Assembly: GCF_002150035.1 (NCBI RefSeq)
Contig: NZ_NETS01000011.1
Span: 496,001 to 560,000, forward strand
DNA length: 64,000 nucleotides
Source of the DNA: Leptospira venezuelensis
Lineage (GTDB): Bacteria > Spirochaetota > Leptospiria > Leptospirales > Leptospiraceae
Direction of reading: 5' to 3'
Below, one piece after another: positions 1 through 8,081 of this stretch (position 1 is its first letter; every line of letters starts with the position of its first letter). The translations under genes and the position numbers were made by a program. The notes beneath the pieces are model-generated. The model ran no database searches. It was not told where the DNA came from and saw nothing but the letters and a program-made list of their open reading frames with translations.

Positions 1-279
1 TGCCAAATAGAATATTTTATATTAAATAGTGATTTTTCGCTTCGCTCAAATATCGTTCTACAATTGTCGAAGTTACTACACGAAGAATATTCCCCTTAAA
101 TGCATAGAAATTATACAATAAGTATCCTTCTCCATCGTACTTAAAAATCCTGACACGAATTTAATTTCAGCAAACCCGTTTAATCTGCCAATTTATTCAA
201 CAATCCCATATTTTTAAAACATTGGCACAGTAATTGCTGAGGTTTTAGAAAGATACTTTTACTGTGGGTTGTTTCCTGG

Positions 280-2064
280 ATGAATACTATCTCGAAATCC
301 AAATTTAACTTTGTACTTCTCTTAATAACTATTATTATTAGTAGTTCTGCTTATTCAGAAGAGGATCCGAATAAGAATACAAAGGAAATAATTCAAAATC
401 CTCTGCCCTCTTCCGATCCGAATAAGACGGAATCTGCTGATCCAAAAACTAAAAAGCAAGAGCCTAAATATAATTCTCCCTGGAAAGGAAATATTCCTGT
501 GGATCATCTCAGAACTCTTTTAGTTACTCCTGAACAAATGAAGGATACTCAAAAGTCGGATCTGTTTTGGTTAGATAATTTGAAATTGGGAGCATCTCTC
601 CGTCCTAGATTTGAAGCTAGGGAGAATCCAGACTTCAATAAGAAGACAGATGATTATAGCTCTTTCGTAGGACAGAACACCCAACTTTGGTTTTTATTCG
701 ATCCTTCCCCCTATTATGCGATCAAAGTGACTGTACAAGATAGTAGGCTTTGGGGTGGTAGTCAAACTCCTCAGAATGCAGGTAACTGGACTTACGGTCT
801 CAGTACAGGTGCCGGAACCACTTTGACTCCGGCTACTTCTACAAACACAAATATTAGGAATAATACTGATATTAGAGAAGCTTACATAGTATTCAAAAAA
901 ACTGATAAACTACCTGTTTCAGTTTTTGTAGGAAGACAAGTATTTGCTTTCGGAGATTTAAAAATTGTGGGTCCACTAAACTGGCTTCATACCGGTTTTG
1001 CTTTTGATGGTGTTAGATTCGTTCATGATTCTCAATGGTTTAGATCACATGTATTCGGAACGATCTTGTCCAATCAATATGATGCTCCATACGGCTTAAC
1101 CACGAGTAACGGAAGATCTAAAGGTTCGATCGACCAAGCATACTTTTTTTGTGCTTATAATACCATCAAGTTCGGAGAGGAAGCTCATCTGGATCTATAT
1201 ATGTTTGAAGTTTCTAAAAAATGGATACCAAACCCGAATCCGACAGACTTCGACAATCGTTTAAAACAGAGAGATGATCTACTGACTACCGGCCTTAGAT
1301 TCACCAATAGAACGAATAATAATCTTTTGCCTGCTGGAAAGATTTGGGACTGGACTATTGAATCTGCATGGCAGTCTGGAATGACTGGAGACAGAGTAAA
1401 GGCAGACTGGGATATTTTAGACCAAAAGGCGGCTAACGGTAAAAATATTTATACGGAGAAGGTTCAGTATGATACGAGACTTCTCTCTCTGGATACTGGC
1501 ATTAAGATCAACGATTGGATCCGCTTAGGATTAGGTTATACGTATGCTTCTGGAGATCCGAATAGATCAGATTCTAAGGTAGGAACTTGGCAGAGTTTAT
1601 TTCCTCAGATCGCCGGTTCATTCCCCAATTGGAACACTATGAACGGGCAATCCCTAATGGCTGGATTTGAAAATATAAAATCTTATTCCATTCGTGCAAA
1701 TCTCAAAACCGAATATGGAATGTTCATATTTACGATTTACGATACCCAGAAGGCAAATCTGCAAGATGCTTGGTATAAGGTTTCCGGTGTTCCGAATACT
1801 GGTTTAAGCACAGAGAATTATTCTAATGATAAGTTCTCCTACGAAAATTCCAGATTGGGAAGAAGGTTATTCTACCAATATGACTTTACCTGGATCCACA
1901 ATTATACTGAATCAGTTTCTATCTGGATGGGAATTTCTCTCGTAAAAGCTAAAGAAGCAATCGGCAACGAAAGAACAAATCCATTTGCTTCCAATCCAGA
2001 TAATCGATACACATTCGACGATACTTCTAAATTCTTTTATCTCATGGTCTCCGCCTCCCTATAA
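280..2064 (+). CDS. Alginate-export-family outer-membrane porin-like protein
   Basis: 594 residues beginning with a hydrophobic signal peptide (about residues 8-26, ending SSSAYS) followed by a charged, proline-rich linker (about 27-75). The rest reads as an outer-membrane beta-barrel: alternating aromatic strands, many NW/GYTYASGD motifs and a segment LGASLRPRFEAREN that is typical of the alginate_exp (AlgE-like) family. Family members export polysaccharide or act as substrate-specific porins; the substrate here cannot be read. The ATG has only a weak ribosome site. It is followed directly by an intrinsic terminator, so it appears to be the last gene of its transcript. An alternative is a general porin of similar fold. 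Confidence 0.7.
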   Translation: MNTISKSKFNFVLLLITIIISSSAYSEEDPNKNTKEIIQNPLPSSDPNKTESADPKTKKQEPKYNSPWKGNIPVDHLRTLLVTPEQMKDTQKSDLFWLDNLKLGASLRPRFEARENPDFNKKTDDYSSFVGQNTQLWFLFDPSPYYAIKVTVQDSRLWGGSQTPQNAGNWTYGLSTGAGTTLTPATSTNTNIRNNTDIREAYIVFKKTDKLPVSVFVGRQVFAFGDLKIVGPLNWLHTGFAFDGVRFVHDSQWFRSHVFGTILSNQYDAPYGLTTSNGRSKGSIDQAYFFCAYNTIKFGEEAHLDLYMFEVSKKWIPNPNPTDFDNRLKQRDDLLTTGLRFTNRTNNNLLPAGKIWDWTIESAWQSGMTGDRVKADWDILDQKAANGKNIYTEKVQYDTRLLSLDTGIKINDWIRLGLGYTYASGDPNRSDSKVGTWQSLFPQIAGSFPNWNTMNGQSLMAGFENIKSYSIRANLKTEYGMFIFTIYDTQKANLQDAWYKVSGVPNTGLSTENYSNDKFSYENSRLGRRLFYQYDFTWIHNYTESVSIWMGISLVKAKEAIGNERTNPFASNPDNRYTFDDTSKFFYLMVSASL

Positions 2065-2078
2065 GGCAATCCTTTCCT

Positions 2079-2117
2079 AAGGAGGGGGTCGAAGTTTCGC
2101 CCCTCCTTTCTTTTTTT
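2079..2117 (+). terminator. Rho-independent terminator after the porin gene
   Basis: Perfect 9-bp stem AAGGAGGGG / CCCCTCCTT with a 12-nt loop, followed by a T-rich run (TTTCTTTTTTT). It lies 15 bases beyond the stop of the upstream porin gene. Confidence 0.85.
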
Positions 2118-2251
2118 GGAGAAGTTAAACTTCTTAATATTTTCTAGAGTTAGTTAGACTATACTTTGTTGCCAAACAGAGGTTAAAATAGTTACATAAT
2201 TTATTAACAATAGATAAGACGAAACGCTTTCCTCTCTCTGTCTTAAATAGC

Positions 2252-3445
2252 ATGGAAGAGAAGGTTATGCAAGACTGCGATGAAATTCCTCCAAGAATAA
2301 ACCAACCCTCTGGTTATTTAGAGAAGGACTTTCTGCCTAAAGAACTAGGCTGGGATGAATGGTTCTGCCAAGCGGCACAATTCAAGAATATACTTTATCA
2401 TTCTCCGAATGGATTTGCGATAATCTCCTTGGAAGGAAAATTTATTAGCGCTAACCCTGCGCTCTCCCAAATTTTAGGTTATTCTGAAAATGAATTAGCC
2501 GGAATGAGCTTTGAATACATTACTCATCCGGATGATCTGGAAGAAGATTACAGATCAAGGGACCAATTTTTAAAAGGATTAATATCCATATTTAAAAGGA
2601 AAAAAAGATACATTCATAAAGACGGTCATCAACTTTGGGTTCAAGTAGATGCAACTTTGATACGGAACAGAAAGGGAGATCCGAATTATTTTGCAGTACA
2701 ATTCCAAGACATTACGAAACATCATGAATTAGAAAAGCAGCTCATTCATTCTCAAAGAATGGAATCAATCGGTTCCCTTGCTGGAGGAGTTGCTCATGAC
2801 TTTAATAATATCCTAACTGTAGTTTTAGGATACACTACCCTTTTAGAAAAGAACTCGGAACATCCGCAAAAGATCTTACAATATTCTGAAATCATTAGGA
2901 AAACTGCTGAAAGAGGATCATCTTTAATCAAACAACTTTTGACACTAGCAAGGAAGGTCGAATCAGATCTTAAACCGTCAATTTTGAACGATTTGCTTTC
3001 GGAAGCAGTCCATATAGCATCATCTACCTTTCCTAAATCCATTCGAGTAATTGCTGATCTCCCTCAAGATCCGATCTTAGTACAGTCAGACCATACTCAG
3101 ATACATCAAGTTTTTCTGAACTTATTTTTAAACGCAAAGGATGCAATGCTTAACGGTGGATTACTTTCTATAAGACTTAAAACAGAGGAAGGAGAATTTA
3201 TTTCTCCTGAAAAGACTCAAAAAACCGCTGTAATAGAAATTTTAGACAGTGGCACAGGGATAGACAGAAAGACGATCCGTAAAATATTCGATCCATTCTT
3301 TACGACAAAAGAGCCTGGTAAAGGAACCGGACTCGGACTTTCTATTGTTTATGGTATTTTAGAAAATCATAAAGGAAAGATTAAAGTAGAAAGTGAACTC
3401 GGTTCTGGTACAAAATTTTCCGTATACTTTCCGATTTTGGAATAA
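2252..3445 (+). CDS. PAS-domain sensor histidine kinase
   Basis: 397 residues, no membrane segment, so probably cytoplasmic. A PAS domain spans about residues 42-158 (NPALSQILGYSENELAGM, then a PAC-like end FAVQFQDITKHHE). The dimerisation/phosphoacceptor helix follows (MESIGSLAGGVAHDFNNIL, His182), then the HATPase domain with N box (LNLFLNAKDAM), G1 (DSGTGID), F box (IFDPFFTTKE) and G2 (GTGLGLSIV). The H-box AHDFNN is that of the NtrB-like/hybrid kinase group, but there is no receiver domain and no response regulator next door, so its partner is unknown. A second ATG five codons later (2267) is an equally good start. Confidence 0.88.
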   Translation: MEEKVMQDCDEIPPRINQPSGYLEKDFLPKELGWDEWFCQAAQFKNILYHSPNGFAIISLEGKFISANPALSQILGYSENELAGMSFEYITHPDDLEEDYRSRDQFLKGLISIFKRKKRYIHKDGHQLWVQVDATLIRNRKGDPNYFAVQFQDITKHHELEKQLIHSQRMESIGSLAGGVAHDFNNILTVVLGYTTLLEKNSEHPQKILQYSEIIRKTAERGSSLIKQLLTLARKVESDLKPSILNDLLSEAVHIASSTFPKSIRVIADLPQDPILVQSDHTQIHQVFLNLFLNAKDAMLNGGLLSIRLKTEEGEFISPEKTQKTAVIEILDSGTGIDRKTIRKIFDPFFTTKEPGKGTGLGLSIVYGILENHKGKIKVESELGSGTKFSVYFPILE

Positions 3446-3490
3446 AAGATGATTCTGATCCTTCTACTATTTAGGAATTTTCTACAAGAG

Positions 3491-4078
3491 TTATTTCTGT
3501 TCCTTCCAGATCCTGTTTCTGATCCTACTTAATGAAACAGGTGTGATCCCTAAAAAGGAAGCAATATAATGTTGCGGGATACGATTTGCAATGTCCTGTT
3601 GTTCTTTGATCAAATTCAAATATCGTTGCTCCGGACTATCCCTAATTCTAGACAAAAACAAATTCATATAAGTATCAAATCTTTCAGCAACGTATTGTAG
3701 TAAAAAGTCCCGAACTTCCTCATTCTCTTTATAAATAATTTCTGCATCTTCTCCGCTTAGTATAAGCAGTTCCGTAGGTTCAATACTTTCCACACTAAGT
3801 TGGCTGTCCTTGTAAGTACCTCTATAACTATGGATAGAAGTGATCGCTCTATTTTCCGGAAAAAATGCGATCGTAATATCTCGTCCCTTATCTTCAAATT
3901 TTAATCTGAGGCATCCTTTTTTAACAATAAATATGTTTTTGGTAAAAACTCCTCTTTCTATGAGTACAGTTTTTGCCGGTACCTTCTTTTCTTTTAACAT
4001 AGAAGTATAACGGTCCCAATTTTTTTCCAAACTTGGGATCTTCTTCCTTAGGTTTTCCAATAAAGGTATTTCATACAT
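3491..4078 (-). CDS. Crp/Fnr-family transcriptional regulator
   Basis: 195 residues from the internal ATG (protein begins MYEIPLLENL); a 23-codon upstream extension in frame is unlikely because the family starts near this point and an AAGG lies about 10 bases before this ATG. Residues about 15-125 form a cyclic-nucleotide-binding-type beta-roll (IFIVKKGCLRLKFEDKGRD), followed by the long dimer helix and a C-terminal helix-turn-helix (IASFLGITPVSLSRIRNRIW). There are no cysteines arranged for an Fe-S cluster. The motif HYIASFLGITPVSLSRIR is common in the Crp group annotated in Bacteroidetes and spirochaetes. Divergently placed from the downstream SDR gene, which it might control. Confidence 0.85.
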   Translation of the reverse strand: MYEIPLLENLRKKIPSLEKNWDRYTSMLKEKKVPAKTVLIERGVFTKNIFIVKKGCLRLKFEDKGRDITIAFFPENRAITSIHSYRGTYKDSQLSVESIEPTELLILSGEDAEIIYKENEEVRDFLLQYVAERFDTYMNLFLSRIRDSPEQRYLNLIKEQQDIANRIPQHYIASFLGITPVSLSRIRNRIWKEQK

Positions 4079-4265
4079 CTTAGTGCCTTGATTTCTCCCG
4101 TATTCAGTATCATGGGAATGAAAAGGCAAGATTTGTTTTGGGATCAAACCAGGAATTTAAGGTTTTGGAACAAGTTCTCCAATTCTTTATGTAAAAAGTT
4201 TCGAATTAGATTGAATAGTTTCCTAAAAAGGGAAATCTTGCCCGCATCGAAGAGAATTTTTCAAT

Positions 4266-5132
4266 ATGTCATTCAGCAGATACAAAGGCAAAAAAGTATT
4301 TATTACAGGCGGTTCCGCGGGTATAGGCAAAGGAATTGCGATCCAATTAGCGAAGGCAGGAGCAAGTGTAATTGTTTCTGCAAGGGGAAAATCTAACTTA
4401 GAAAAAACTGTCCAAGAGATGAAGGCTGTAGGAGCTCCCACAGCTGTATTCGGGTTCGCAATTTTGGACGTTTCCGATAAAAAGGCCATCGAAAAAGAAG
4501 CTAAAAAAGCAATCCAAACCTTGGGAGGATTGGATCTTCTAATCTGCAGCAGCGGTTTTGCTAAAGCAGGAGAAGCTTCCGACCTGGACGACGAAGTTTA
4601 TAGAAATCTAATGGATGTAAACTTTTTCGGTCATGTAAATAGTGCACTCGCATTCAGTGATCATTTTTCCAAACAAAAAAGTGGAGAGATCGTATTCTTG
4701 GCCTCTACCCTTGCGTTCTTTTCTATCTACGGATATGGAGCTTATTCTGCTAGCAAGTTTGCGATCGTAGGCTTTGCCCAAGGTTTTCGCCAAGAAATGA
4801 TGCTTCATGGAGTGAAGGTAAAATTATTTCTTCCTCCTACAACTGATACTCCTGGTTTGGAAAAGGAGAATACCGACAAACCTGAATTGAGTAAAGAAAT
4901 TGAAATGGGTTCTGCATTAAACAGAATTCATGCGATTGATTCAGTTGCAAAAGCGATCTTAAAATGGATACCGAACAAAAAGTTTATCGGATATACAGGG
5001 TGGGATTCTTGGCTTCAATATTTTCTATTCAGACATTTTCCTGAATTCAGTATTAAACTTACAGATTCTGAATTAAAAGCAGCCCAGTCTAGACTAGATA
5101 AGAAAAAACAGAAAGGCCGGGGAGAGGTATAG
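4266..5132 (+). CDS. Short-chain dehydrogenase, 3-ketosphinganine-reductase-like
   Basis: 288 residues, classical SDR fold. Visible motifs: cofactor loop TGGSAGIGKGIA near residue 14, NAD(P)-type Arg in VSARGKSNL, an SSG segment (ICSSGFAKAG), catalytic Ser in LASTLAFFS and YxxxK as YGAYSASKFA. The long C-terminal tail with FIGYTGWDSWLQYFLFRHFPE resembles the membrane-associated tail of 3-dehydrosphinganine reductase (KDSR) relatives, so reduction of a long-chain keto lipid is the best guess; the true substrate is not shown by the sequence. It is monocistronic, with the cobalamin riboswitch region directly downstream. Confidence 0.8.
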   Translation: MSFSRYKGKKVFITGGSAGIGKGIAIQLAKAGASVIVSARGKSNLEKTVQEMKAVGAPTAVFGFAILDVSDKKAIEKEAKKAIQTLGGLDLLICSSGFAKAGEASDLDDEVYRNLMDVNFFGHVNSALAFSDHFSKQKSGEIVFLASTLAFFSIYGYGAYSASKFAIVGFAQGFRQEMMLHGVKVKLFLPPTTDTPGLEKENTDKPELSKEIEMGSALNRIHAIDSVAKAILKWIPNKKFIGYTGWDSWLQYFLFRHFPEFSIKLTDSELKAAQSRLDKKKQKGRGEV

Positions 5133-5138
5133 AGAATT

Positions 5139-5167
5139 TTGCTCGGCCGAAAATAAAATACTATACA
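5139..5167 (+). promoter_or_regulatory. Candidate sigma-70 promoter for the cobalamin operon
   Basis: TTGCTC, 17-base spacer, TATACA, placed about 40 bases upstream of the conserved riboswitch core, so that transcription would start near 5174 and include the whole aptamer. Match to consensus is moderate. Confidence 0.4.
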
Positions 5168-5194
5168 AAATTACTCACCTAAATAGATCCTGAA

Positions 5195-5370
5195 ATCTCA
5201 GTCTATTTTTGTAGGAACATAGATGTCTCCATCTATGGGAAGACGGTGCAATTCCGTCACGGTACCCGCCGCTGTAAGAGGGACAAAAGGCACAAGATGT
5301 CACTGGGTGTAAAACCTGGGAAGACGTGCTGAGTAGGACGATCTCGAGTCAGAAAACGCCTTATAAAAAT
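5195..5370 (+). ncRNA. Cobalamin (B12) riboswitch upstream of cbtB
   Basis: Contains the hallmark of cobalamin aptamers: GGGAAGACGGTGCAATTCCG, then CGGTACCCGCCGCTGTAA, a CACTGGGTG...CCTGGGAAGACG arm and the closing GAGTCAGAAAACGCC box near 5346-5360. It precedes the cobalt-uptake and B12-synthesis operon in the sense direction, so it is expected to lower expression when adenosylcobalamin or another corrinoid is abundant. About 150 bases separate the aptamer from the cbtB start, leaving room for an expression platform. Confidence 0.93.
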
Positions 5371-5519
5371 CCTGAAGCTACGTTATCCAGTCTCGGATGT
5401 AAGACGGTTACGTAACTAAACTCAAATTAATTTTTGCGAATACAATGCTTCGGCGAGATCCGTTTTGCATTAGTATCGTTTATATCTTGTTAGGCGAAGA
5501 TCTCTTAGGAGGGATTTTT
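5371..5519 (+). promoter_or_regulatory. Riboswitch expression platform and cbtB ribosome site
   Basis: No coding sequence. A strong Shine-Dalgarno AGGAGGG lies at 5507-5513. Just before it GATCTC (5499-5504) can pair with GAGATC (5455-5460), while the neighbouring CGAAG (5495-5499) can pair with CTTCG (5448-5452). The two pairings are not nested, so they could be alternatives near the ribosome site, which suggests translational control. No hairpin followed by a T run is visible. The switching itself is inference. Confidence 0.4.
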
Positions 5520-5702
5520 ATGCGCTCGATTTCAGTTTCGAAAGATTTTTCGGGAGCCAGATTATGGCTTAGCGGATCTGTCCTGGTTTTGGCTGGGTTT
5601 CTCGCTTTTTCTACGATCTACGTAGTTGGCCTGGAACCAATGGTGTATTTGCACGATACTTTTCATGATATAAGACATTCTACGGGCTTTCCATGCCATT
5701 AA
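5520..5702 (+). CDS. cbtB: CbtB, small subunit of predicted cobalt transporter
   Basis: 60 residues starting at the ATG behind AGGAGGG; an in-frame upstream extension is rejected because that Shine-Dalgarno fixes this start. One membrane helix (about residues 15-40: LWLSGSVLVLAGFLAFSTIYVVG) and a C-terminal histidine-rich metal-binding tail HDTFHDIRHSTGFPCH, which is the signature of CbtB. CbtB and CbtA were predicted as a B12-regulated cobalt importer. First gene behind the cobalamin riboswitch; its end overlaps the cbtA start by 10 bases, suggesting translational coupling. Confidence 0.92.
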   Translation: MRSISVSKDFSGARLWLSGSVLVLAGFLAFSTIYVVGLEPMVYLHDTFHDIRHSTGFPCH

Positions 5703-6502
5703 GATCAGGACTTTCTGATCTATTAAGGGCTGGGATATTTTCCGGTTTGGTTTCTGGTCTTGTTCTAGGAGTCTTGGTTTGTGTTTGGAATCTTCCTCTC
5801 ATTTTAGAAGCGGAGAAGTTTGAATCCAAATCCGCATCAGAAAATTCGAATCTCGGCCATACACATATTCATTCACATGGAGAAGTTCATTCTCACACGA
5901 ATGAACAATCTTCTTCCACCGAATTAGTCCTGAACAATAGTCTTTGGCAAAAAAGAAATTTAGGAACTTTTATAGGCTCCATTCTTTTAGGTATTTCTTT
6001 TGGAATTTTAGTTTCATTGTGGATGATCTTTTTTCCCCCACTTGGATTTTCAGAGGCACCCTCCCTATCTAAAGCAATATTACCAAGTATTCTGATTGCC
6101 ATAGGTGGATTCCTAATATTCTTCGGGCTCCCATTTATAGGACTCCCTCCAGAATTACCAGGAAGAGCATCAGGAGCTTATGATTATCCAGAAAGGCAGG
6201 CTTGGTGGTATCTTAGTGTGGGATCAAGTTTAGTTGGTATATTTGGATCAAGAGTCCTTCTATCTTATTTACATATTCATAATTTATTAAAATGGATTGT
6301 CGCTTTAGTGGCGGCTCTATTTTTTGTAGGACTTCCATTCTATCTTGGTACGCCTAAAATTCCTGGGGACTTTGCCGCTCCTAAGGAATTAAGGATACAA
6401 TTTGAATACATAACCTTACTCATAAACCTGATCTTCTGGTATCTATTATCTTCTTTATTCTTCCTATTCTGGAAACCAAGGCAGGTATTGGGATTTAAAT
6501 GA
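5693..6502 (+). CDS. cbtA: CbtA, membrane subunit of predicted cobalt transporter
   Basis: 269 residues with about five to six membrane helices (first at residues 10-32, others near 80-105, 120-145, 160-185, 200-220 and 235-260). Between helices 1 and 2 lies a histidine-rich loop (about residues 58-75, with HTHIHSHGEVHSH) that probably binds cobalt. The GLPPELPG and YPERQAWWYLSV motifs fit the CbtA family. It overlaps cbtB at its start and the cbiX gene at its end (ATGA), so uptake of cobalt and its insertion are co-expressed. Role as a cobalt importer is from comparative genomics of the family. Confidence 0.92.
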   Translation: MPLRSGLSDLLRAGIFSGLVSGLVLGVLVCVWNLPLILEAEKFESKSASENSNLGHTHIHSHGEVHSHTNEQSSSTELVLNNSLWQKRNLGTFIGSILLGISFGILVSLWMIFFPPLGFSEAPSLSKAILPSILIAIGGFLIFFGLPFIGLPPELPGRASGAYDYPERQAWWYLSVGSSLVGIFGSRVLLSYLHIHNLLKWIVALVAALFFVGLPFYLGTPKIPGDFAAPKELRIQFEYITLLINLIFWYLLSSLFFLFWKPRQVLGFK

Positions 6503-7689
6503 AACCGAAGATTGCAGTTCTGGTACTAGGCCATGGAAGTAGGGAAGAAAATTCCAATCTAGAATTTGTCTCCCTAGTGGAATCCTATTCACTAACTAGA
6601 CCAGATCTAAAAATTACACATGCATATGTGGAACTTGCAAAACCAGATCTGGAAACCTCTCTTCGGGATCTTTGCAAAGATTATTCTAATATTATAATAT
6701 TTCCTTTATTCTTATATACTTCTGGTCATATCAAAAACGATGTTCCAATCGTTCTAGATCGAATCAAATCAGAGTTTCCTGCCCACTCTTTCAAAATTTC
6801 AAATAGTTTAGGCATCCACTCTAAGATGGTTTCTTTGCTTAGAAAACGTGCAGAAGAATTTATACCTCTAAACAAAGAACAATCTTTTAAAACTGGAGTT
6901 ATTATCGTAAATAGAGGATCTTCTGATCCGAATGCGAACGGTGACTTTTATAAAACTGTTCGTTTGTTCCAAGAAGGAAATCATTTCTCCTTTGTTCTTC
7001 CTTCCTTCATAGGGATAACCAGCCCTCTTCTTCCGGATACCTTAGAGATGGCCTCTAAATTAAGACCGGAAAAACTTCTGGTGGTCCCCTACTTTTTATT
7101 CGGTGGATTATTGATCAAAAAAATATCTTCCTTGGTTCAAAACTTTTCAGAAAAATTCCCTTGGATCAAAACGGAACTCTCTTCTTATATAGGACCTGAT
7201 TCGGAATTATTTTCCGTAATGGATGAAAGGATCCAAGATAGTATCTCAGGAAAATTTTCTCTTCCATGTGATACTTGCGAATACAGAGCACAACTTCCCG
7301 GCCTTTCCAAAAAAGTTGGAGGATTAAAGGCGCTTCTCTGGAGTATTCGTCACCTGGAAACTCATAATCAAGCAGCTCCTCATTTGTTCCCTCACCGTAA
7401 TTTACAAAAGCATATATTTGTTTGCGATAATATAGATTGCGCAAGCAAAGGAAGTTCAGCCTTAGTCGCTCGGATGAGGTCCATTTTAAAATTACAAGGT
7501 AGGCATTTAGATTTTAAAATCTCTCGCTCTTCTTGTATGGGAAGATGCGGAGAAGGTCCAGTAGTGGCAGTTTATCCCGATGGAGTTTGGTACCAAAAAG
7601 TAAATGTAGAAGATGCGGAAGATCTCGTTTCCGAACATCTTTTACAAGATAGATTAGTTTCTCGTTTAGTAGATAATATTATGCAATAG
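6499..7689 (+). CDS. cbiX: Sirohydrochlorin cobaltochelatase CbiX fused to [2Fe-2S] ferredoxin
   Basis: 396 residues with three modules. Residues 1-115 are a CbiX half with both metal-site histidines (LVLGHGSREE, His12; TSGHIKNDVP, His77). Residues about 130-250 are a second CbiX half in which those positions are changed (VNRGSSDPN and FGGLLIKKIS), as is usual for the second half of long CbiX. A CDTCEYRAQLPG linker leads to a C-terminal thioredoxin-like ferredoxin (about 305-385) with four cysteines, CDNIDC and SCMGRC. The enzyme inserts cobalt into sirohydrochlorin, the first committed step of the early-cobalt (anaerobic) pathway. The Fe-S module may receive electrons from the flavoprotein encoded two genes downstream (inference). 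Confidence 0.92.
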   Translation: MKPKIAVLVLGHGSREENSNLEFVSLVESYSLTRPDLKITHAYVELAKPDLETSLRDLCKDYSNIIIFPLFLYTSGHIKNDVPIVLDRIKSEFPAHSFKISNSLGIHSKMVSLLRKRAEEFIPLNKEQSFKTGVIIVNRGSSDPNANGDFYKTVRLFQEGNHFSFVLPSFIGITSPLLPDTLEMASKLRPEKLLVVPYFLFGGLLIKKISSLVQNFSEKFPWIKTELSSYIGPDSELFSVMDERIQDSISGKFSLPCDTCEYRAQLPGLSKKVGGLKALLWSIRHLETHNQAAPHLFPHRNLQKHIFVCDNIDCASKGSSALVARMRSILKLQGRHLDFKISRSSCMGRCGEGPVVAVYPDGVWYQKVNVEDAEDLVSEHLLQDRLVSRLVDNIMQ

Positions 7690-7698
7690 GAATATAGT

Positions 7699-8073
7699 AT
7701 GGCATGTCATGAAATCGCAGCTTTAAGATTAGGAATGATGAATGTTCTTGGGATCAAGGACGAATCCGTCATCCAACATGAAAAAAATGAAATAGGACCG
7801 GAAGCCCTCTCCTCTCCTGGTCCAATCCAATCTTTGACGAACGCGAATAATTTTGATGATCTAATCCGATTTTTCGAAGCAAGTTTGGTAGAATTAGAAC
7901 AAACAATTTCTAAACTTCCTTCCGGAGATCCTAAATCCGGATATTATACATCTCTTTTGATACTTACTAAAAAAGTGGAATTAGATCTGAAAAATTCTGC
8001 GAAGTCATTCCAAACATTATATCTGGATCTGGAAGAAATGCATGATTTCGTGCATGAGATCTATCCTTCTTAG
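7699..8073 (+). CDS. DUF3209 family protein in cobalamin operon
   Basis: 124 residues, soluble, mostly helical. The N-terminus MACHEIAALRLGMMNVLGI is the conserved signature of DUF3209, a family of unknown function that I know from haloarchaeal and other B12 clusters. The conserved Cys3-His4 and further histidines (EEMHDFVHEIY) could bind a metal or corrinoid. It sits nine bases after cbiX-ferredoxin and eight before an FNR-type reductase, so a role in cobalt insertion, cobalt reduction or corrin-ring reduction is plausible, but no activity can be read from the sequence. Confidence 0.85.
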   Translation: MACHEIAALRLGMMNVLGIKDESVIQHEKNEIGPEALSSPGPIQSLTNANNFDDLIRFFEASLVELEQTISKLPSGDPKSGYYTSLLILTKKVELDLKNSAKSFQTLYLDLEEMHDFVHEIYPS

Positions 8074-8081
8074 GAGGAACA

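Noticed and set aside
4088..4489. Small frames on both strands in the Crp/SDR intergenic region
   Set aside because: They overlap the two clear genes and lack ribosome sites or motifs.
5407..5416. GTTACGTAAC palindrome downstream of the first riboswitch as a protein operator
   Set aside because: It is short, within a transcribed leader and may be part of the RNA fold; no second copy is seen.
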